A stretch of 64,000 nt of DNA from Tyto alba (Eukaryota; Chordata; Aves; Strigiformes; Tytonidae), in assembly GCF_018691265.1 (NCBI RefSeq), contig NW_024881321.1:17022698-17086697 (forward strand), given 5' to 3'. Numbering within the stretch: position 1 is the first letter of the stretch; each line of letters starts with the position of its first letter. Below, piece after piece: positions 24,801 to 37,242 of the stretch. Position numbers and translations under genes: made by a program. The notes under the pieces are model-generated. The model saw only the letters and a list, made by a program, of their open reading frames with translations, was not told the origin of the DNA and made no database searches.

Positions 24801-27609
24801 TACTTCATATAAATTGACTCTGGTAGAAAAACATATCAGATCCTGGGGCAGATGTGGGACAAGGCCTTCCATCATGAGTGACAGGGGACTCTCTGGAGAT
24901 GTCTAGGAACAGGAAGCAGTGATTTGTGTTTTAGAGGAGAGTCACCTTGAGAGCACACCACAGTGTTATGGTCTCTGTCTGTGTTGCCTCCTGCCACTCA
25001 CGCTCATTATTTCTGCTAAACAAGTTAAATGATCTGTCCTTCGGTACTGAACTGGGAGGCAACTCACTACCCTCTCCAGTGGGGGTGCGTGGGGCTACTC
25101 CAAAGCCTCTGCTCCTCTGGGTAGATGGTCATCTTGGGCTCTGGGGACCCTTCCCACCCGGCACCACTCACATGGAGGAGCAGGCACCACAGAGCACGGA
25201 GCAGCTGCCCCCGCCGCCCTCCCACGCCATCCCTGCAGGCCCTGCTGCCATGCCTCGGAGCGTGCACAGCCTTCCTCCTCATGCAACGCTAAACCTGGGA
25301 CTGGGGTGGACTGCAGCAAGAGCCCAGCCTCTGCCCCAGACCCTCTGAACATGGAAAACACTGGGCAAATAAACTGTGGAGCAGGGGTACACCCACGCGG
25401 GGCCCAAAAGAGCTCCATGTGTTAGGCAACATGGACACGGCCAGCCTTTCACAGGGGCTGGCCCCAAGCAGTGTGGATGTGGGCCAGACTTCACCCCATG
25501 CCTTTGGGACCAGGGGCTGCACCCCAGCCCTCCTGGGCTGAGCTGCACAGACACAGTCTTTCAACCCACCAGCAGCAACCCGAGTCAGAAATAGAAAAGG
25601 AATAACAAAGAGAAAAAAAAACTTGGTTTCACACATTTATTAAGCCCTTCCTGCCTCCTACAGCAAGGTGTCACCTTCCACTGTGTCTCTGATAAGAGAC
25701 TATCTCTCTACTGGGTATCACCATCACTCCTGCAAGTTACAGCCAGTGAACTAATGTTGGTCACTACTGCTCTGAGCTGAATTCAACTCAAAATTGCTGG
25801 CAATGCTGTCCCTACTTCCTACCAGTAAACTTCCTGCTAAGATAGTCAAGGAAAATATTTTGAGCCCTGAAACCTCCTTAAAGTTTATGGGTACATAGCC
25901 ATCAATGTGAATCAAACTAAAGCTGAGAGTCCCAAAGAGCTACATTAGTTTTCCCACAAAAAAACATGAATATAGCACTTCTGCCCCACACTTGGCAGGT
26001 TATTCATTTATTTTAATTTGCAGTAACCGTGACTGAGTTACATTCATCTTCCCAGATGTTGTTAGTGATGAAAGCTCAAGGAATAAGCCTTTTCTGCTGT
26101 TGATGTACTGTGTGCCAAACCTCATCTTGAGCCCCTGGCTCCCGCTGTACTTTTCTTGTGTCTGTACTGTTGCTTTGTGATAAATGAAACTTGCAGAATC
26201 ACACGTACCGTGGTACAGGAACAAGCATCTTGTCTGGGGAGTGGTCAGTGCCGGAGGCTAGAAACTTGGGTTGTGTGTACATCTGTGGAGGCTCATGTAA
26301 TAACTACAGCAAAGTTATTATAACTAAAGCAAAGGTGCTGAGGCTTTGATTAGAAATGTCAAACAAAACGGGAAACAAAGCAAGGCTGAGGAAGGAAAAG
26401 GGCCCCATCCCCACCTTCTCCTCCCCCCGCCTCATCACAACGAGCCACTTTTCTGCCTTTGTTTTATTTGCTCTGAAAGCCTTTGCAGTCTTCCCTTCTT
26501 GGCACATTTGTAGAGTCCTGGGAAGCTCAGAGTTTACTCTCAGTTTCACTGAAAAGCCCCAGATGGTATAAATGATCATTTGTAAATAAATGAATAATCA
26601 GAACCAAAAAGCTTTGCAGAAACCCTCTGCCATCCTTTTCTAATTTTTTATAAAATACCTCAGAAACATATTGCATACTTCACCAGCTGACTGAAACAGC
26701 CATGTTGCTAATTTGTGCGTACAGAGATCAGTTTCATTCCAGCTAATCCCAGGTTTTCGATTTCCACGAAGCTCCTTCCCCCACGCTGTAACTCCCCCTG
26801 GACGCAGGGATGTACCAGACCTCCGCTTGCTGGAGGAGAGAGGAGGCACCTGAGGAGCAGCCCCCAGTTTCCCACTCACATCACTTACCTGCAAACCCAT
26901 CGGCCAGCCTGAATGCGAGACGAGCCCCCTAGTACAGCCGAGGCTGAAACCTCTGATTCGTGTCCCTGCTGTCCCCTGGGGCTCTGCGTCCTCCTTGTCT
27001 GCCTCTGCCCACGCCTGGCTGCTGTGGTGGCGGTGCTGTGGGCAGGACCCCGGGCTGGCTGGGTGACCTTGGGCCCCACCTGGGGGGGGACCAGCCTGTG
27101 CCCTACCAGATACGCTTTGCAGTAGGGGCTCAGGCCGAACCCATGTTGCCTGTGGGGGAGATGAGAAGAGGTCAGGTCTGGGGGGGGGCACCTGGGGTTT
27201 TGGGGCACCCCTTGAGGCACCAGGTCAGGTGTGGGGGACAGGCGTAGAGGCCTTTCGGTTCTAATATCTTAAAAGACTTCAAAACTGCTATGCAGCTTTT
27301 TCATAGCTATGTGGACACCTGGCTCCTAAGATATTCCCAGTAATGCTCCTGGTGCCTGCAGGCATGAATTCGTGGAAATACCCCAACTACCTTTAGAAGG
27401 AGCTAGTCAGTACATACATGCATATATACATACAGTGCATGCACATGTGTGTGTGTGTATGTGCATATAAATATATATCTATGTATATGTACGTACTAAG
27501 CAGATACATATATCTGTACTTGCATGTCTATACGTGCTACCAGTCAGACCTCTGACGTCAATGTAGACATAGCCAGTATTTCAGAACAAATGAGGAATTA
27601 AAGCAGCTT
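18851..27609. other. Intergenic, no gene recognised; G+C rises after 24.9 kb
   Basis: A pyrimidine-rich stretch lies at 24074-24302. From about 25.06 to 25.56 kb and 26.75 to 27.24 kb the DNA is GC-rich, with many overlapping open frames on both strands (up to 183 codons at 26640-27191, minus). They lack recognisable domains, and their composition (Pro, Gly, Ala, Arg) follows the base content. The first GC-rich block has AATAAA on the plus strand at 25368-25373 and could be part of an unrecognised LTR. Confidence 0.5.
27414..27500. repeat. Degenerate (TACA/TATG)n and (TG)n low-complexity tract
   Basis: Tetranucleotide TACA/TATA units pass into a short (GT)7-like run, then ATAAATATATATC and TATGTATATG units. 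It is an old, interrupted microsatellite. Confidence 0.85.
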
Positions 27610-27890
27610 TATCTGCTGGATAAAGCGATAGCTGGGGAACAGTTGCATCCTGCTTCCCGCAGCAGCCAGCCCTCTCTTCTGGCGGCTCTGACACGTTTCC
27701 ACCAGGCTGCGGAGGCAGGAGAGGAAGCCGTTTCCCAGGAAATCCCCTGCTGTCCCAGCCTCGGCCACACGCAGATGGGCTCCGTGCCATCCTGGCGATG
27801 AAGCAATTTCGGTGTGCTCCTCTCCCAAGCCCGCCGGCTCCTCGGACATGGCGATGCGTGGTTGCATCAGCCAGGGCCGGATTCCCCTCT
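27610..27890. other. CpG-enriched patch A
   Basis: There are about 18 CpG in 290 bp of roughly 60% G+C, against a CpG-poor background. Dense points are near 27830-27865 (CCCGCCGGCTCCTCGGACAT). A run of open minus-strand frames here is expected from high G+C and is not good evidence for coding. It could mark a promoter, a conserved element or just a GC-rich repeat remnant. Confidence 0.5.
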
Positions 27891-29044
27891 GCTGAAATGA
27901 AATGGCATGGCAGGATGGCCATGATCATCCTGGTGGGAAAGGGCTGAGATTTTTCCCCCTCAGAATCTGACCCAGTGTGTTAATTAAGGTGCTACACTGG
28001 TTATTATATTTACAAAATTTGCAGTAGTTTCTTTTCTACATACATGATGTATTTAATGATGGTATTTCAGTATACTTCTTTTCCAGCCAGAGACTGCTGG
28101 ATGGAGACAGAAAACTCCTTTCCAGATCTGCAGGCTTCCTTGTTTTCACTCAGTACCCAGTGACGGCGTTCAGCCATCAGCACTACCGCGTACGCTACGC
28201 CATATGTGTCACATTTACGATCCTGTTGATCACAGGAGAGGGACATTTAATAGCTCCTTACAGACTGCATACCAGAGCCTCTTCATGGCATCGCACTAGT
28301 AAGAAACACAGAGGGGAGCCCATAATGAATGTTACAAGGGGAAATACCTTTGACTGATAAGGAACTGAGCGGATGACAAATCACAAAAGCCTCCAGTGAA
28401 CCCTTCAGGAGCAGATAACCTTGAGACGTACCCGTATATAAAGATTAAACAGCAACTCGAGCTCAGCAGAGATTTATAGAGCTTTGCAAGTGTCATGGTT
28501 TCACTGTTTGCTTTTGTAGCTGTTTCTGGACTTTATTGTTAGTTTCTGTCTGTTAATATTCTATATAGGCCCAAAATTACAGGTGTAGAGAAAGTCACTC
28601 CAGGAAAAAAAAAAGAATTTCTTTGAAATTTTTTACAAGAAGATTTTATAGATCAATATCTCCAGCAAATGAGAAAGATAACCAGGAAAGGGCACAGTAC
28701 ACCTGTGAGCAAGGTTGTGCAAAGATATAAACAAAAACACGAAGGATAAAATATATTGACATGTTTGAGCTTACTGGCTAAATCTGGTTATTCATTCCTC
28801 TGTAAGTGGCAGTCCTAGTTATTATGGGCTATATATTTTTGGTAAGACAAATATGTGAGGCAGTAAATGCCTTCGTTAGTATGCTTCAACAGGAAGGGTA
28901 GTGGCTACTGCTGCTATTCGGGTCCTCTCAGGGAAAATACCCATGGGTGAAAAATCCCTGGCCAGTTATGGACTGGGTTGAAACCATGACCAGGGAGATC
29001 ATTCTGCTTAATGGCTAAAGCAAGAGAGTAGGGAACTGAAATTG

Positions 29045-29259
29045 TTCGGTACTATTCTGAATGCAAGGAAGCACTTTTTACTGTGGGGGTGACTGAGCCC
29101 TGACACAAGTTGCCCAGAGAGGCTGTGGAGTCTCCATCCGTGGAGATATTCAAAAGCTGTCTGGGCATGATCCTGGGCAACTGGTCCTGGGTGTCCCTGT
29201 TTGAGCAGGTTGGATCTCCAGAGGTCCCTTCCAACCTCAACCATTCTGTGATTCTGTAA
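29045..29259 (+). mobile_element. CR1 LINE 3' end, 5'-truncated
   Basis: The sequence follows the CR1 3' UTR: GCAAGGAAGCACTTTTTACTG, then TTGCCCAGAGAGGCTGTGGA, TCTCCATCCGTGGAGATATT, CTGGGCAACTGG and GAGGTCCCTTCCAACCTCAA. It ends with CATTCTGTGATTCTGTAA, the short 8-bp direct repeats that close avian CR1 elements. Only about 215 bp are kept, which is the usual extreme 5' truncation of CR1 by incomplete reverse transcription. No coding part is present. The intact tail marks the plus-strand insertion junction at about 29259. Confidence 0.93.
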
Positions 29260-29533
29260 TTTCTTGCTCAACTACTGAGTCATTCCAGCTTCAGTTGATT
29301 GCCTTTGGCTCTTTGTCTATTAAAAGGGTATAACTTTGCCTAATTTGCAAGGATGGGAGGGTTGGTAAGGGACACGTTTCCACAGTGTGTACCACAGGCA
29401 CTGCTGAAAAGATGGATTATGTCCAGGAGCGGTCTGCCTCACGGGGCTGACTCCTCTTTGGAAAGGACAAATATTCAGCAACCATGAAAATCTGGCTCCC
29501 CTAGCCCGGTCCTTTCAACTCCCAACCAAAACC

Positions 29534-29940
29534 TCGTGCCACCAGGTGACAGTGCAACAGGCTGGAGTACAGCCGGCAGCTGCTCCAGCCAAACCTCCCA
29601 TACGGGTGTGCTTCCCTTTGGCAGGCTGGCAAGGAGGAATAGCATCATAAAGCCATGGGTGAAAGTCTGCGCTGCCAGAGCGCCGTCTGGGAGGCGGGCA
29701 GGCTCCCCAGGTTCAAGGACGGCGATGATGTGATTGTTTTCTGCACGTAGAGGGCGGGGGGAATGACACCGTGCATATCTGATCCAGTAACTTAACGTGC
29801 AAAGTTGAAGGTGGCTACCAGCGGCCGCTCCTCGTCACGCTCGCAGGGAGCCAGACATGTCCCGTACGGCATACGAAACACCACGTGCCAACTTTTCACT
29901 CCAAACGGCCTGTTCATTAACAAAGGGGAAAAACGGTGGG
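29534..29940. promoter_or_regulatory. CpG-island-like patch B, with a NotI-type site
   Basis: I count about 24 CpG in 400 bp at roughly 55% G+C, an observed/expected ratio near 0.8 by hand count. It includes GCGGCCGC at 29820-29827 and a dense stretch CGCTCCTCGTCACGCTCGC. The patch begins about 275 bp after the CR1 tail. Such CpG retention usually means lack of germline methylation, as at promoters. No TATA box or coding exon was recognised, and direction is unknown. Confidence 0.4.
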
Positions 29941-30620
29941 GGAGGGATTAGATGACAATTGAGCTGTTGTTTGTGCAAATGGAAGAAATAACTTTTCAGG
30001 AACAGGCCATGGATCAGGGCAGTGGACGGTGTGGGCGTTCGCTGGAGAAGTCAGACTAAACAGGCAGCGATGCGTTTTATACTTATGGCACTGTTGGGAG
30101 AAAAATTATTAAACGTGCAGGACATTGAGGAAGAACAAACAACTTATTGTGTAGAAAGCAAAAGTGCTTTGGAAGGGTCGGTAAATCTATCTGATTTTTA
30201 ACTTCATCAGCAGTCTGAGAGATTCAAGACCTGTTCTAGCACTGCTTTGGTTTAGACACATCTCTTGATGAGGCTCAGAGGTCTCCAAATCAAATGACTT
30301 TGCTTCTTTCTCTGCCTGTAACCATGTAACACTATGGTTTTCATTAGCTAAATGATAACATCAGTTAAAAGCAAGTGGATGGAAATGCAAGGGAAAGGGA
30401 AAATTCACATTTAAGGAGAAATTTCCCCAGTAAGGGCAAAATGCAGCTCCAAGCCTCAGACTTGATATCCAGTTGTCCTAGACTGACTCAAACATAAAGG
30501 AAGCTTCTTTGTGGAACGGTCAGACGCGAGGGAGAAGCCCACAGGCCTCAAAATGGCCCTGGGAGCAATCACAAACAACAACCCCTTTCAACTAAGGGTG
30601 AAGCCGATGTTTCCCTGCGT

Positions 30621-30730
30621 TGCCATCGCCCTCCTTCTGTAGCCGTTCCTTCACTTCGCGGGCGCAGAGCGAAGGAATCCCCTCGGCTGCACGAACGAAT
30701 TCCCTTCGGCACGCTGCACGTGAGCCCTGC
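30621..30730. promoter_or_regulatory. Short CpG-dense patch C next to the KLF12 3' end
   Basis: There are about 13 CpG in 110 bp, including TTCGCGGGCGCAGAGCGAAG and CACGAACGAATTC. It lies 0.4-0.5 kb beyond the inferred distal KLF12 poly(A) signal. It could be a transcription start for an unannotated RNA or a conserved regulatory element. No gene is attached to it by sequence. Confidence 0.35.
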
Positions 30731-30740
30731 CAGCTGCCCT

Positions 30741-31119
30741 CCTCGCAGAGAAAGGAGAGGAAGGAAGCAGAGAGAGGCAGACGCACAACTCCATTTTAAA
30801 GTACTTAGGGAACTCAGAATATATAGTAATACAAAATATTTTTATATCATCCCAGGACATTTTTGTTTATACTGCTGAGTGCTATTTTATTTGTTCCAGC
30901 TTTGCCACAGATGCACAAACACTGGGAAAGAAGAAAGAATGTCTACTCTATATGATGGCTTTTAAAAAATCAGAAAAGCAAGTAAAATCCATTTCTTATG
31001 CAAACATTCCATTAAAAAAATCACTATATGTTTATAGAAAAGATTTTTTAACAAAGGTTTAATTTAAAAAAGTTAATAACTGGGTATTCCAGAAGGTTTG
31101 AGTCATCCACAGTAATAAT
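30741..31119. other. Spacer between CpG patch C and the inferred KLF12 3' end
   Basis: This is AT-rich DNA with a further minus-strand AATAAA at 30886-30891, which could be an alternative distal KLF12 end. Nothing else is seen. Confidence 0.4.
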
Positions 31120-31145
31120 TAGGGGATTTGTTCCATACAAAATGC

Positions 31146-31151
31146 TTTATT
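31146..31151 (-). promoter_or_regulatory. Candidate distal KLF12 poly(A) signal (AATAAA)
   Basis: On the minus strand GGTTAAATAAAGCATTTTG holds a canonical AATAAA. A TTTGTA (CFIm-type UGUA) lies about 40 nt upstream, and a GT-containing stretch (ACTGTGGATG) lies about 40 nt downstream. It is one of several AATAAA motifs in AT-rich DNA; another is at 30886-30891. The choice is by position at the lower edge of the AT-rich block, so confidence is low. Confidence 0.3.
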
Positions 31152-32999
31152 TAACCTTCATGCCTCCATTCAGATAATTATACAAATGCATACATTTAAA
31201 GGTTTAAACTCTATTTCAATTCACAGCTCAATTCATAGGAAAGTTGAATACAGAAAAGCAATGCACCAACAAAATATGTCTGAGACACCATTAAAAACGA
31301 TAACACTTGCTCATTTAAATCTTTGAGAATAGAGTGGAATAATCATCCTCTGACAGAATTTCATTAGGGGACTCCCTTTACATTATCATAGGGCAAAAAT
31401 CACCATTTTACAGTAAGAGGAAAAAAAGCTCTGAGTATATTTACAATACATACACTATACATAAATACAAGAACAACACTTACATAATATTAATAAACTT
31501 ATAGCATAGGTGTTGCCTAAACACTACATAGTATATAAATGCAGAGGAAACTATTGGGAAATTAGATCTTCAGATGTTTGCTTTTATTTTTGAAGAAAAA
31601 TTTTTGCATTTAAAAGCTTTTGAAAAGAAGGCAAAAGAAAGACTTAAGAAACTAGTGTGTTTGCTTGCTAGCGCTGGTATTTTTATTCCTTTTAAGTGTA
31701 GGACCTCTATTGACACTATTATCTCTATGGGGTTACTGATAATGACCCTCCCTTTTGCATCTTATCTAGGAAAAAGATTGAGGTGCCGTACATACTAATT
31801 CCATTGCTGTGAAGCTTCAGTCCCAAATTAATCACTTTGTAAACTAAGGGATGTTTTTGTATTTTTACACAGGAGGATCAAATGAACACTCATTGGTACA
31901 TACAACAATAACGACCTGATCAGAAGGAACAATTTGGGGCCAAATGCACCCCCATCCTTAGGATTTCATTCAACTAATGCCATAGGGGAATTTGCTTCTT
32001 CCATAAGTGACTTGGCCAAGAATGATATTTTTCATGATTGTTGATTCTTCCTGAACACAGCTGAAAGAACTTTCCAATTTAATGGTATTTTTGACCCCAC
32101 ATGTTGATAGCAGTGTCCAAATCTCTCTTTCACTTGAAGTGTATTAATGTGTGTGTCTGTGTGTGTGGGTTGAAGGTCTTAAAGCTGATGGTGCATGGAA
32201 CTTAAGTAATTCATTACTGTCTCTGTGCATATTCTATTGCAAGTGCAAATGGGCGATAATAACTTTTTAGGGACAGACAGCAGGTCAAGAGAGCATACTG
32301 CGTAGGTGTTCAGTGGAGAACTTACATTACCAAGAAAGCTATGTATAGGACGACAAGGAAAGAAATAAACTGTGGGGATTTTTAATGAAAAATAAGATGC
32401 AAATGTAGCAGTGAAAAATAATCTGAAACCAGAAATGACAACACGAACTCTGAATTGTGAGAAAGATTAGTTCAGCAGTGAAGATTATGTCTCTATCTGT
32501 CTTTCTAAAGAAGCTCTGTACGTCTAGAAAGGCAGGGACAGGGAGAAAAGCAGTATCTGAACCTATTTCTGTATTTCACGGTTCACGCTTATGGCAATCC
32601 ATCAAAGCTATCACCTGTGGTCCCCTAACAGATACTGAACTATTGTTTTTTAAATGCAGAGGTCACATCATGGAGCAAGGTTTAGCAAGTCAATATGTGA
32701 AACACCATCCACCTCCTCTTTTATGACTGGCAGCATCTTGGTTCACTGAAACCTTTGAGACTGAATGGGGGAAGATGTCGCAGGTCACACACGTGAACAA
32801 CAGGACCTCAGATAATTTTTTCTATTCTTATTTTCGTAATAGCTAAAATTCACATGCCCAGTTCTGCTTGTCTGAAGGACTGAATAACTGTGTACTGAAT
32901 AATCCAAAAATTACAAGGGTAACTGAGTTTATTTCATAATTTAAAGTCAGCAAGAATAAGCCGCTATAGAAGTATGCTGGCAAAACAGTAAAATTGAGG

Positions 33000-33036
33000 G
33001 AAAAAAAACAAAAACAAAAACAAAAACAAACAAACC
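33000..33036. repeat. (AAAAAC)n/(AAAC)n simple repeat
   Basis: The run has about five A-rich units ending in C, shifting to AAAC at the right end. It lies in the inferred 3' UTR. Confidence 0.93.
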
Positions 33037-33458
33037 ACCAACTCTGTGTCTGTTTTCCAGAATGAAGGAAAAAAATCCTGGTTCATTTTGGAATGGTGAA
33101 GACAAGGTGCCCTTTCCTACGCAAGAACTAACACATGTAGGGCTGGAGTCAGCCAAACCTCCCAACACTGAGTTAGGAGGTAAGAAACCAGTGTTTCCTC
33201 TGTCCTTCTGATGACACATTTTCTGGTGCCTTCCTAAAACCCCCAGGATAATTTGTGTTCCTTCATAAGCTTCATATCTGGAGATTAAGCTCAAGATGAC
33301 AGAATAAGTATATGCATGTTCTGATAGGATTATTTCCACTGGTGGCTAACATTCAAAAATAAGTTGTTACTAAACTAGTGGTCTTGTCACATGTTTAAAT
33401 GATGTGGATAAATTCTAGTTTTCACATGCGAGTCCACGTGCTTTTGTGCTTTTGTGGG

Positions 33459-33483
33459 TTTTTTTTTTTTTTTTTTTTTTTTT
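33459..33483. repeat. T25 homopolymer
   Basis: A pure run of 25 T on the plus strand, within the inferred KLF12 3' UTR. It would be an internal A25 in the transcript, a likely false oligo-dT priming site in cDNA libraries. Confidence 0.95.
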
Positions 33484-33872
33484 GCACCTGCATTTTCTTC
33501 TGTATATGAGCATCTTTGTGCACACCCAATCCTGCCTCAGTGAATACAAACTAAATGCCCATCTTCCCATTCCAGCAGCAACCCACTGATGGCAGCAAAA
33601 GCCCAGGCAAAATGCAGAATTTTTCAAATACAAAATTCTGTCTGGATAGGTGACAGGTACAAATTTAGAGGATGGAAAGCAATCTTCCTTGGCAAAGGTA
33701 TTAGGATGACCAGTTACATTTTGATCTCCAATAAATTCATTTTTAGAAACAGAAGAAGCATGAGGGATGGCATTACACTGCTTTTAAGAATCCATTAGCA
33801 GCAGTTAGTAATATATTTTTTTTTCTTATTACAGAAACCTACCAGATTTAAAACACAAAAATAATTGCAAGA

Positions 33873-33891
33873 AAAAAAAAAAAAAAAAAGA
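33873..33891. repeat. A19 homopolymer
   Basis: A pure A run on the plus strand (T19 on the KLF12 sense strand), 400 bp from the T25 run. It is simple sequence only. Confidence 0.9.
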
Positions 33892-36605
33892 GTGGGAGAG
33901 TCACACCTGGCCATTTTCTTGTAAAATCAATTAGTCTATTGATGCAAATGATTAGGCCACTCAATATAAAAATCTCCTTACTCCATTTTAGGAATACTGA
34001 CTTCTTGTTTGCTATTCAAATAGTCTCTAGACTGACAGTCCCCAATTTCTCAATTACTTGTCCCCAAAAGAAAGAAAAGAGATATATTTTGTCCACTCCT
34101 GAAGTCAACCAGTTCTAAGATGATATTAAATACTATGAGCATTACATGACGAATAGAAAGAAGACATAAGGTGAACTCCGTGTTTTCAAAGTTCAATGCA
34201 GAGGATTTTTTAAGAGAACCCCCATTATACCATATATCCTAAAAAAGACTCCACTGGGCTTATTGCTGGTTTTTGGATTATTTCACTAGAGAATACCCTG
34301 GATACATGGGCACATCAGACACAAATTAGGAAGAAATCCCCTAAAATACTGCTTGACAATGACTTCCATTCACATCTACTGAGAATTGATATGGATATGA
34401 GTCATTTGTAAACCAAGATTCATTTTCTTCTTACAAGTGTATGACAGATGTTATCTGAGAAAATAACTAAAACCTTTAACACAATATCTCAACATGTGAA
34501 AATACAAATGGCACTTTGTGTTTGTTTCTGTGCTGCATTATTGTTCTCCGAGTAAAATTTCATTTTCACCTTATTGTTAACAGAATTCCGTAAGTTATTG
34601 CTGTGTAAAAGTATAGGAACATCCCATCAGTTCTAATTACAGGCACTTTCAGTTTCTGTTACACCTTTTAGAATAGATTTGAGGCTATCTTGCTGAAGTG
34701 TATATGCATTTTGAATGTCACAACTGTCCCGCTACAGTTGATTTTGTTGACATACTACTGCACCTAGAAGACTAAACTCCCCTGGAATCAGCAAAGAGCA
34801 GCTGCTTATTTCAGTTCTGCAACCTTTACTCAGGATGCACTGTAGTCAGGGAAATACAAGAAGAAATAAAATCAAATGAGAGTTTACTATTATTGTATCT
34901 GCAGTTCACTGTAAAATGCCAGAAGGAAAAAAAAAACACACAAAACCCCCAAAACCTTTCATATGGTTTTCATTTCGATTAAGTGTTTTTTTCCTTTATT
35001 CAGTCAAAGACATTCTGAGCGTTGACTTATTCGACACTGAAGGACTCAGTATGACTTCACTATATTGCACGCCATCTGTGAAACAGCAAAGAAGTGGCCA
35101 CTCCATTTTGCAGAGAAAACATGCTCTGGCAAAACAGAACAATTTACTTATGTTTTGTGTTTAAGCTTTGCAAGGCATTATCTTACTAGTTTTCCTGATG
35201 AAAACTAAAGAATTTTTAAAAATGCATTTCATTTAACCTATTTACACCCCATGTAAAATTGTGAGTTTGAAAATACTTTTCAACTATCACATATATTACA
35301 GAATATTTAAACTGTTACAAGTATAGTAAAATACTTTCAAGGTATTTTGATTTCTAAAGATGCAGTATCCTTATAATTACATTTTTTGTACTAAAACCTG
35401 ATTTACTGTGGAAATTGATCAGAATTTAAGCATTTTCAAGATACCAATAGGCGTGACTTCATAAGCACACTTTACACAGCAACTGTTACGCTACTGCGGA
35501 ACTGTGAAAATATTACAATCTTTAAAGTTCTTTGTGCAGTTCTCCAGTTATAAATCACAGGCAAGGCATAATACAGTAACATGAGCTGGTTTCTTAAGAA
35601 GGTAGTATTTTCTTTTAGCGTTTCTCCAATTCTTCCTTTTCTGTTTTTTTTTTTTTTTAAATAAACTCGTTTATTACATGCACATGGGTGGAAGCACATG
35701 GAAGTGCTGGGATTTATATGCATGAGTGTATGGATGAGCATGCGGGAGTAGGGTGGATTTACTGAACGATCTTAAGACTTGTCTGCTGTGGAAGATGCAG
35801 TTTCACAGACTGACCTTTCCAAGTCACAGTTCAAACTAAAAAATAAGTGGGATATTAATCGTGAAACTTACTCTGATTTTGAGGTACCCACCTTCAATAA
35901 AGGAGAAAGAGAGTTTTTCCATTAAACAGCATTTATTATCAGAAGATAAAATTTATAAATGGCAACTAGAATACATTTTCAATGTGGCTAATGGAAAAGG
36001 AGACTTATGATCACTGTTATTCCCATTATTAAAGGGGAGAAAGGTTGTCCAGCTATTTGTCCATGCTCTGCACTGTGAGTTTACCCCAGACATCAATATC
36101 ACTGATGTAATTTCAACACTGTTAATTTTGTTATACATTACTCCAGCAAATAATCATATATACAAGTCAGTCTAAATCTATTTAATTAATTGTGTAAGCA
36201 TGATAGAGAATAAGGAATACTGCATCTTCGTCCCCAAGTATAAACTGCTGTTGCAATGAGCCAATTTTACAGTGCTGAGTAAAACAGGTGCTCAAAAAAT
36301 AATGACAATTTAAAATTTAAAAAGTTCTGTATCAAAGCTGCTTGCTCGTTACATTTTCCTATCATGTTGGCTTCTGGTATTTCCTGACAAATCCATTGAA
36401 TCCTTTTGAAAACGTATGAAATCTGACACTTATGAAAACACATGAAATCTGACAAGGGCATAGTTTCCCTTGTAAGCTGTAAAGGGCATGGTGGATATTA
36501 CCCATCCTTCAGTCACACTTAAAAGCATAAATCTATCTTTCTGAAATAATGGGACACTGTATATTTGTCCCTCTTAACTGCTCAATTAAGATGGACCTAC
36601 TGTGT

Positions 36606-37242
36606 TGTGTCAAGACAAGATCTGGTATTTCTGCACATTACATATGATGTACGCCTTCACCATGGTTATGAAATGTCATGGACCTCTGGTGGGATACCAG
36701 GATTTTTGAGGAAACTACCCTGGAGCAATCGCCCTTGGTCTTTGCACAAGCACAGAAGTTTGGTGGGTCTGAACCACAGCCACTGAGGGAAGGACACCCT
36801 GAGAATCTGGGGGATATCAGCTCCCCATCCAAACACCCCCCTCCCACAGAGTACCTTCTCTTAAAAAACTTCTGACGGGGAAAACAAGCCAGAAAACAAC
36901 CTCACAGAGTATATGGGGTCAAAATCTGCAGGTGCTGGTACAAATAAGAAACATGCCAAGAACCATACTGGGTACTTGAAACCCAGTGGTGGACTACTGC
37001 TGGTTGTGTAAATTGTCTAGAGGTAATAGCAGCACGAAAAGCCCTTACACATGTGCTGGAAAGCTTAGAGGATATACCTCCTGCCTGTGAAATAAGAAAA
37101 TTTAGTGTACATTCCTTTACCTTTTGGCTTCATTCTGTTACATGTGACACGCTATGTGCCTGTGTCCCTTGGCGTGAGTGCTGCTTTAATCCTGTATCAC
37201 TTTGGGGTTCCCTGAATAAAGACAGACCCTCTTTCTGTGTCA
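36606..37242 (+). mobile_element. Candidate solo LTR of an endogenous retrovirus
   Basis: The segment is 637 bp, starts TGTGTCAAGACAAG and ends TTTCTGTGTCA, and so has the TG...CA ends of an LTR. It is flanked by GTGT on both sides (36602-36605 and 37243-37246), which fits a 4-bp target duplication. A poly(A) signal AATAAAG lies at 37215-37221, close to the 3' end as expected at an R/U5 border. No gag, pol or env frame is beside it, so it would be a solo LTR. It lies antisense within the inferred KLF12 3' UTR. A 4-bp duplication and TG/CA ends are weak evidence alone, and I do not recognise the family. It could be another kind of repeat. Confidence 0.42.

Noticed and set aside
25289..25636. 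Several overlapping minus-strand frames of 91-115 codons
   Set aside because: They overlap each other in different frames in a GC-rich block, as expected when stop codons are rare by composition.
26640..27191. 183-codon minus-strand frame rich in Pro, Gly and Ala
   Set aside because: It lies in GC-rich DNA with overlapping frames on both strands. No domain, no start context and no splice logic were seen.
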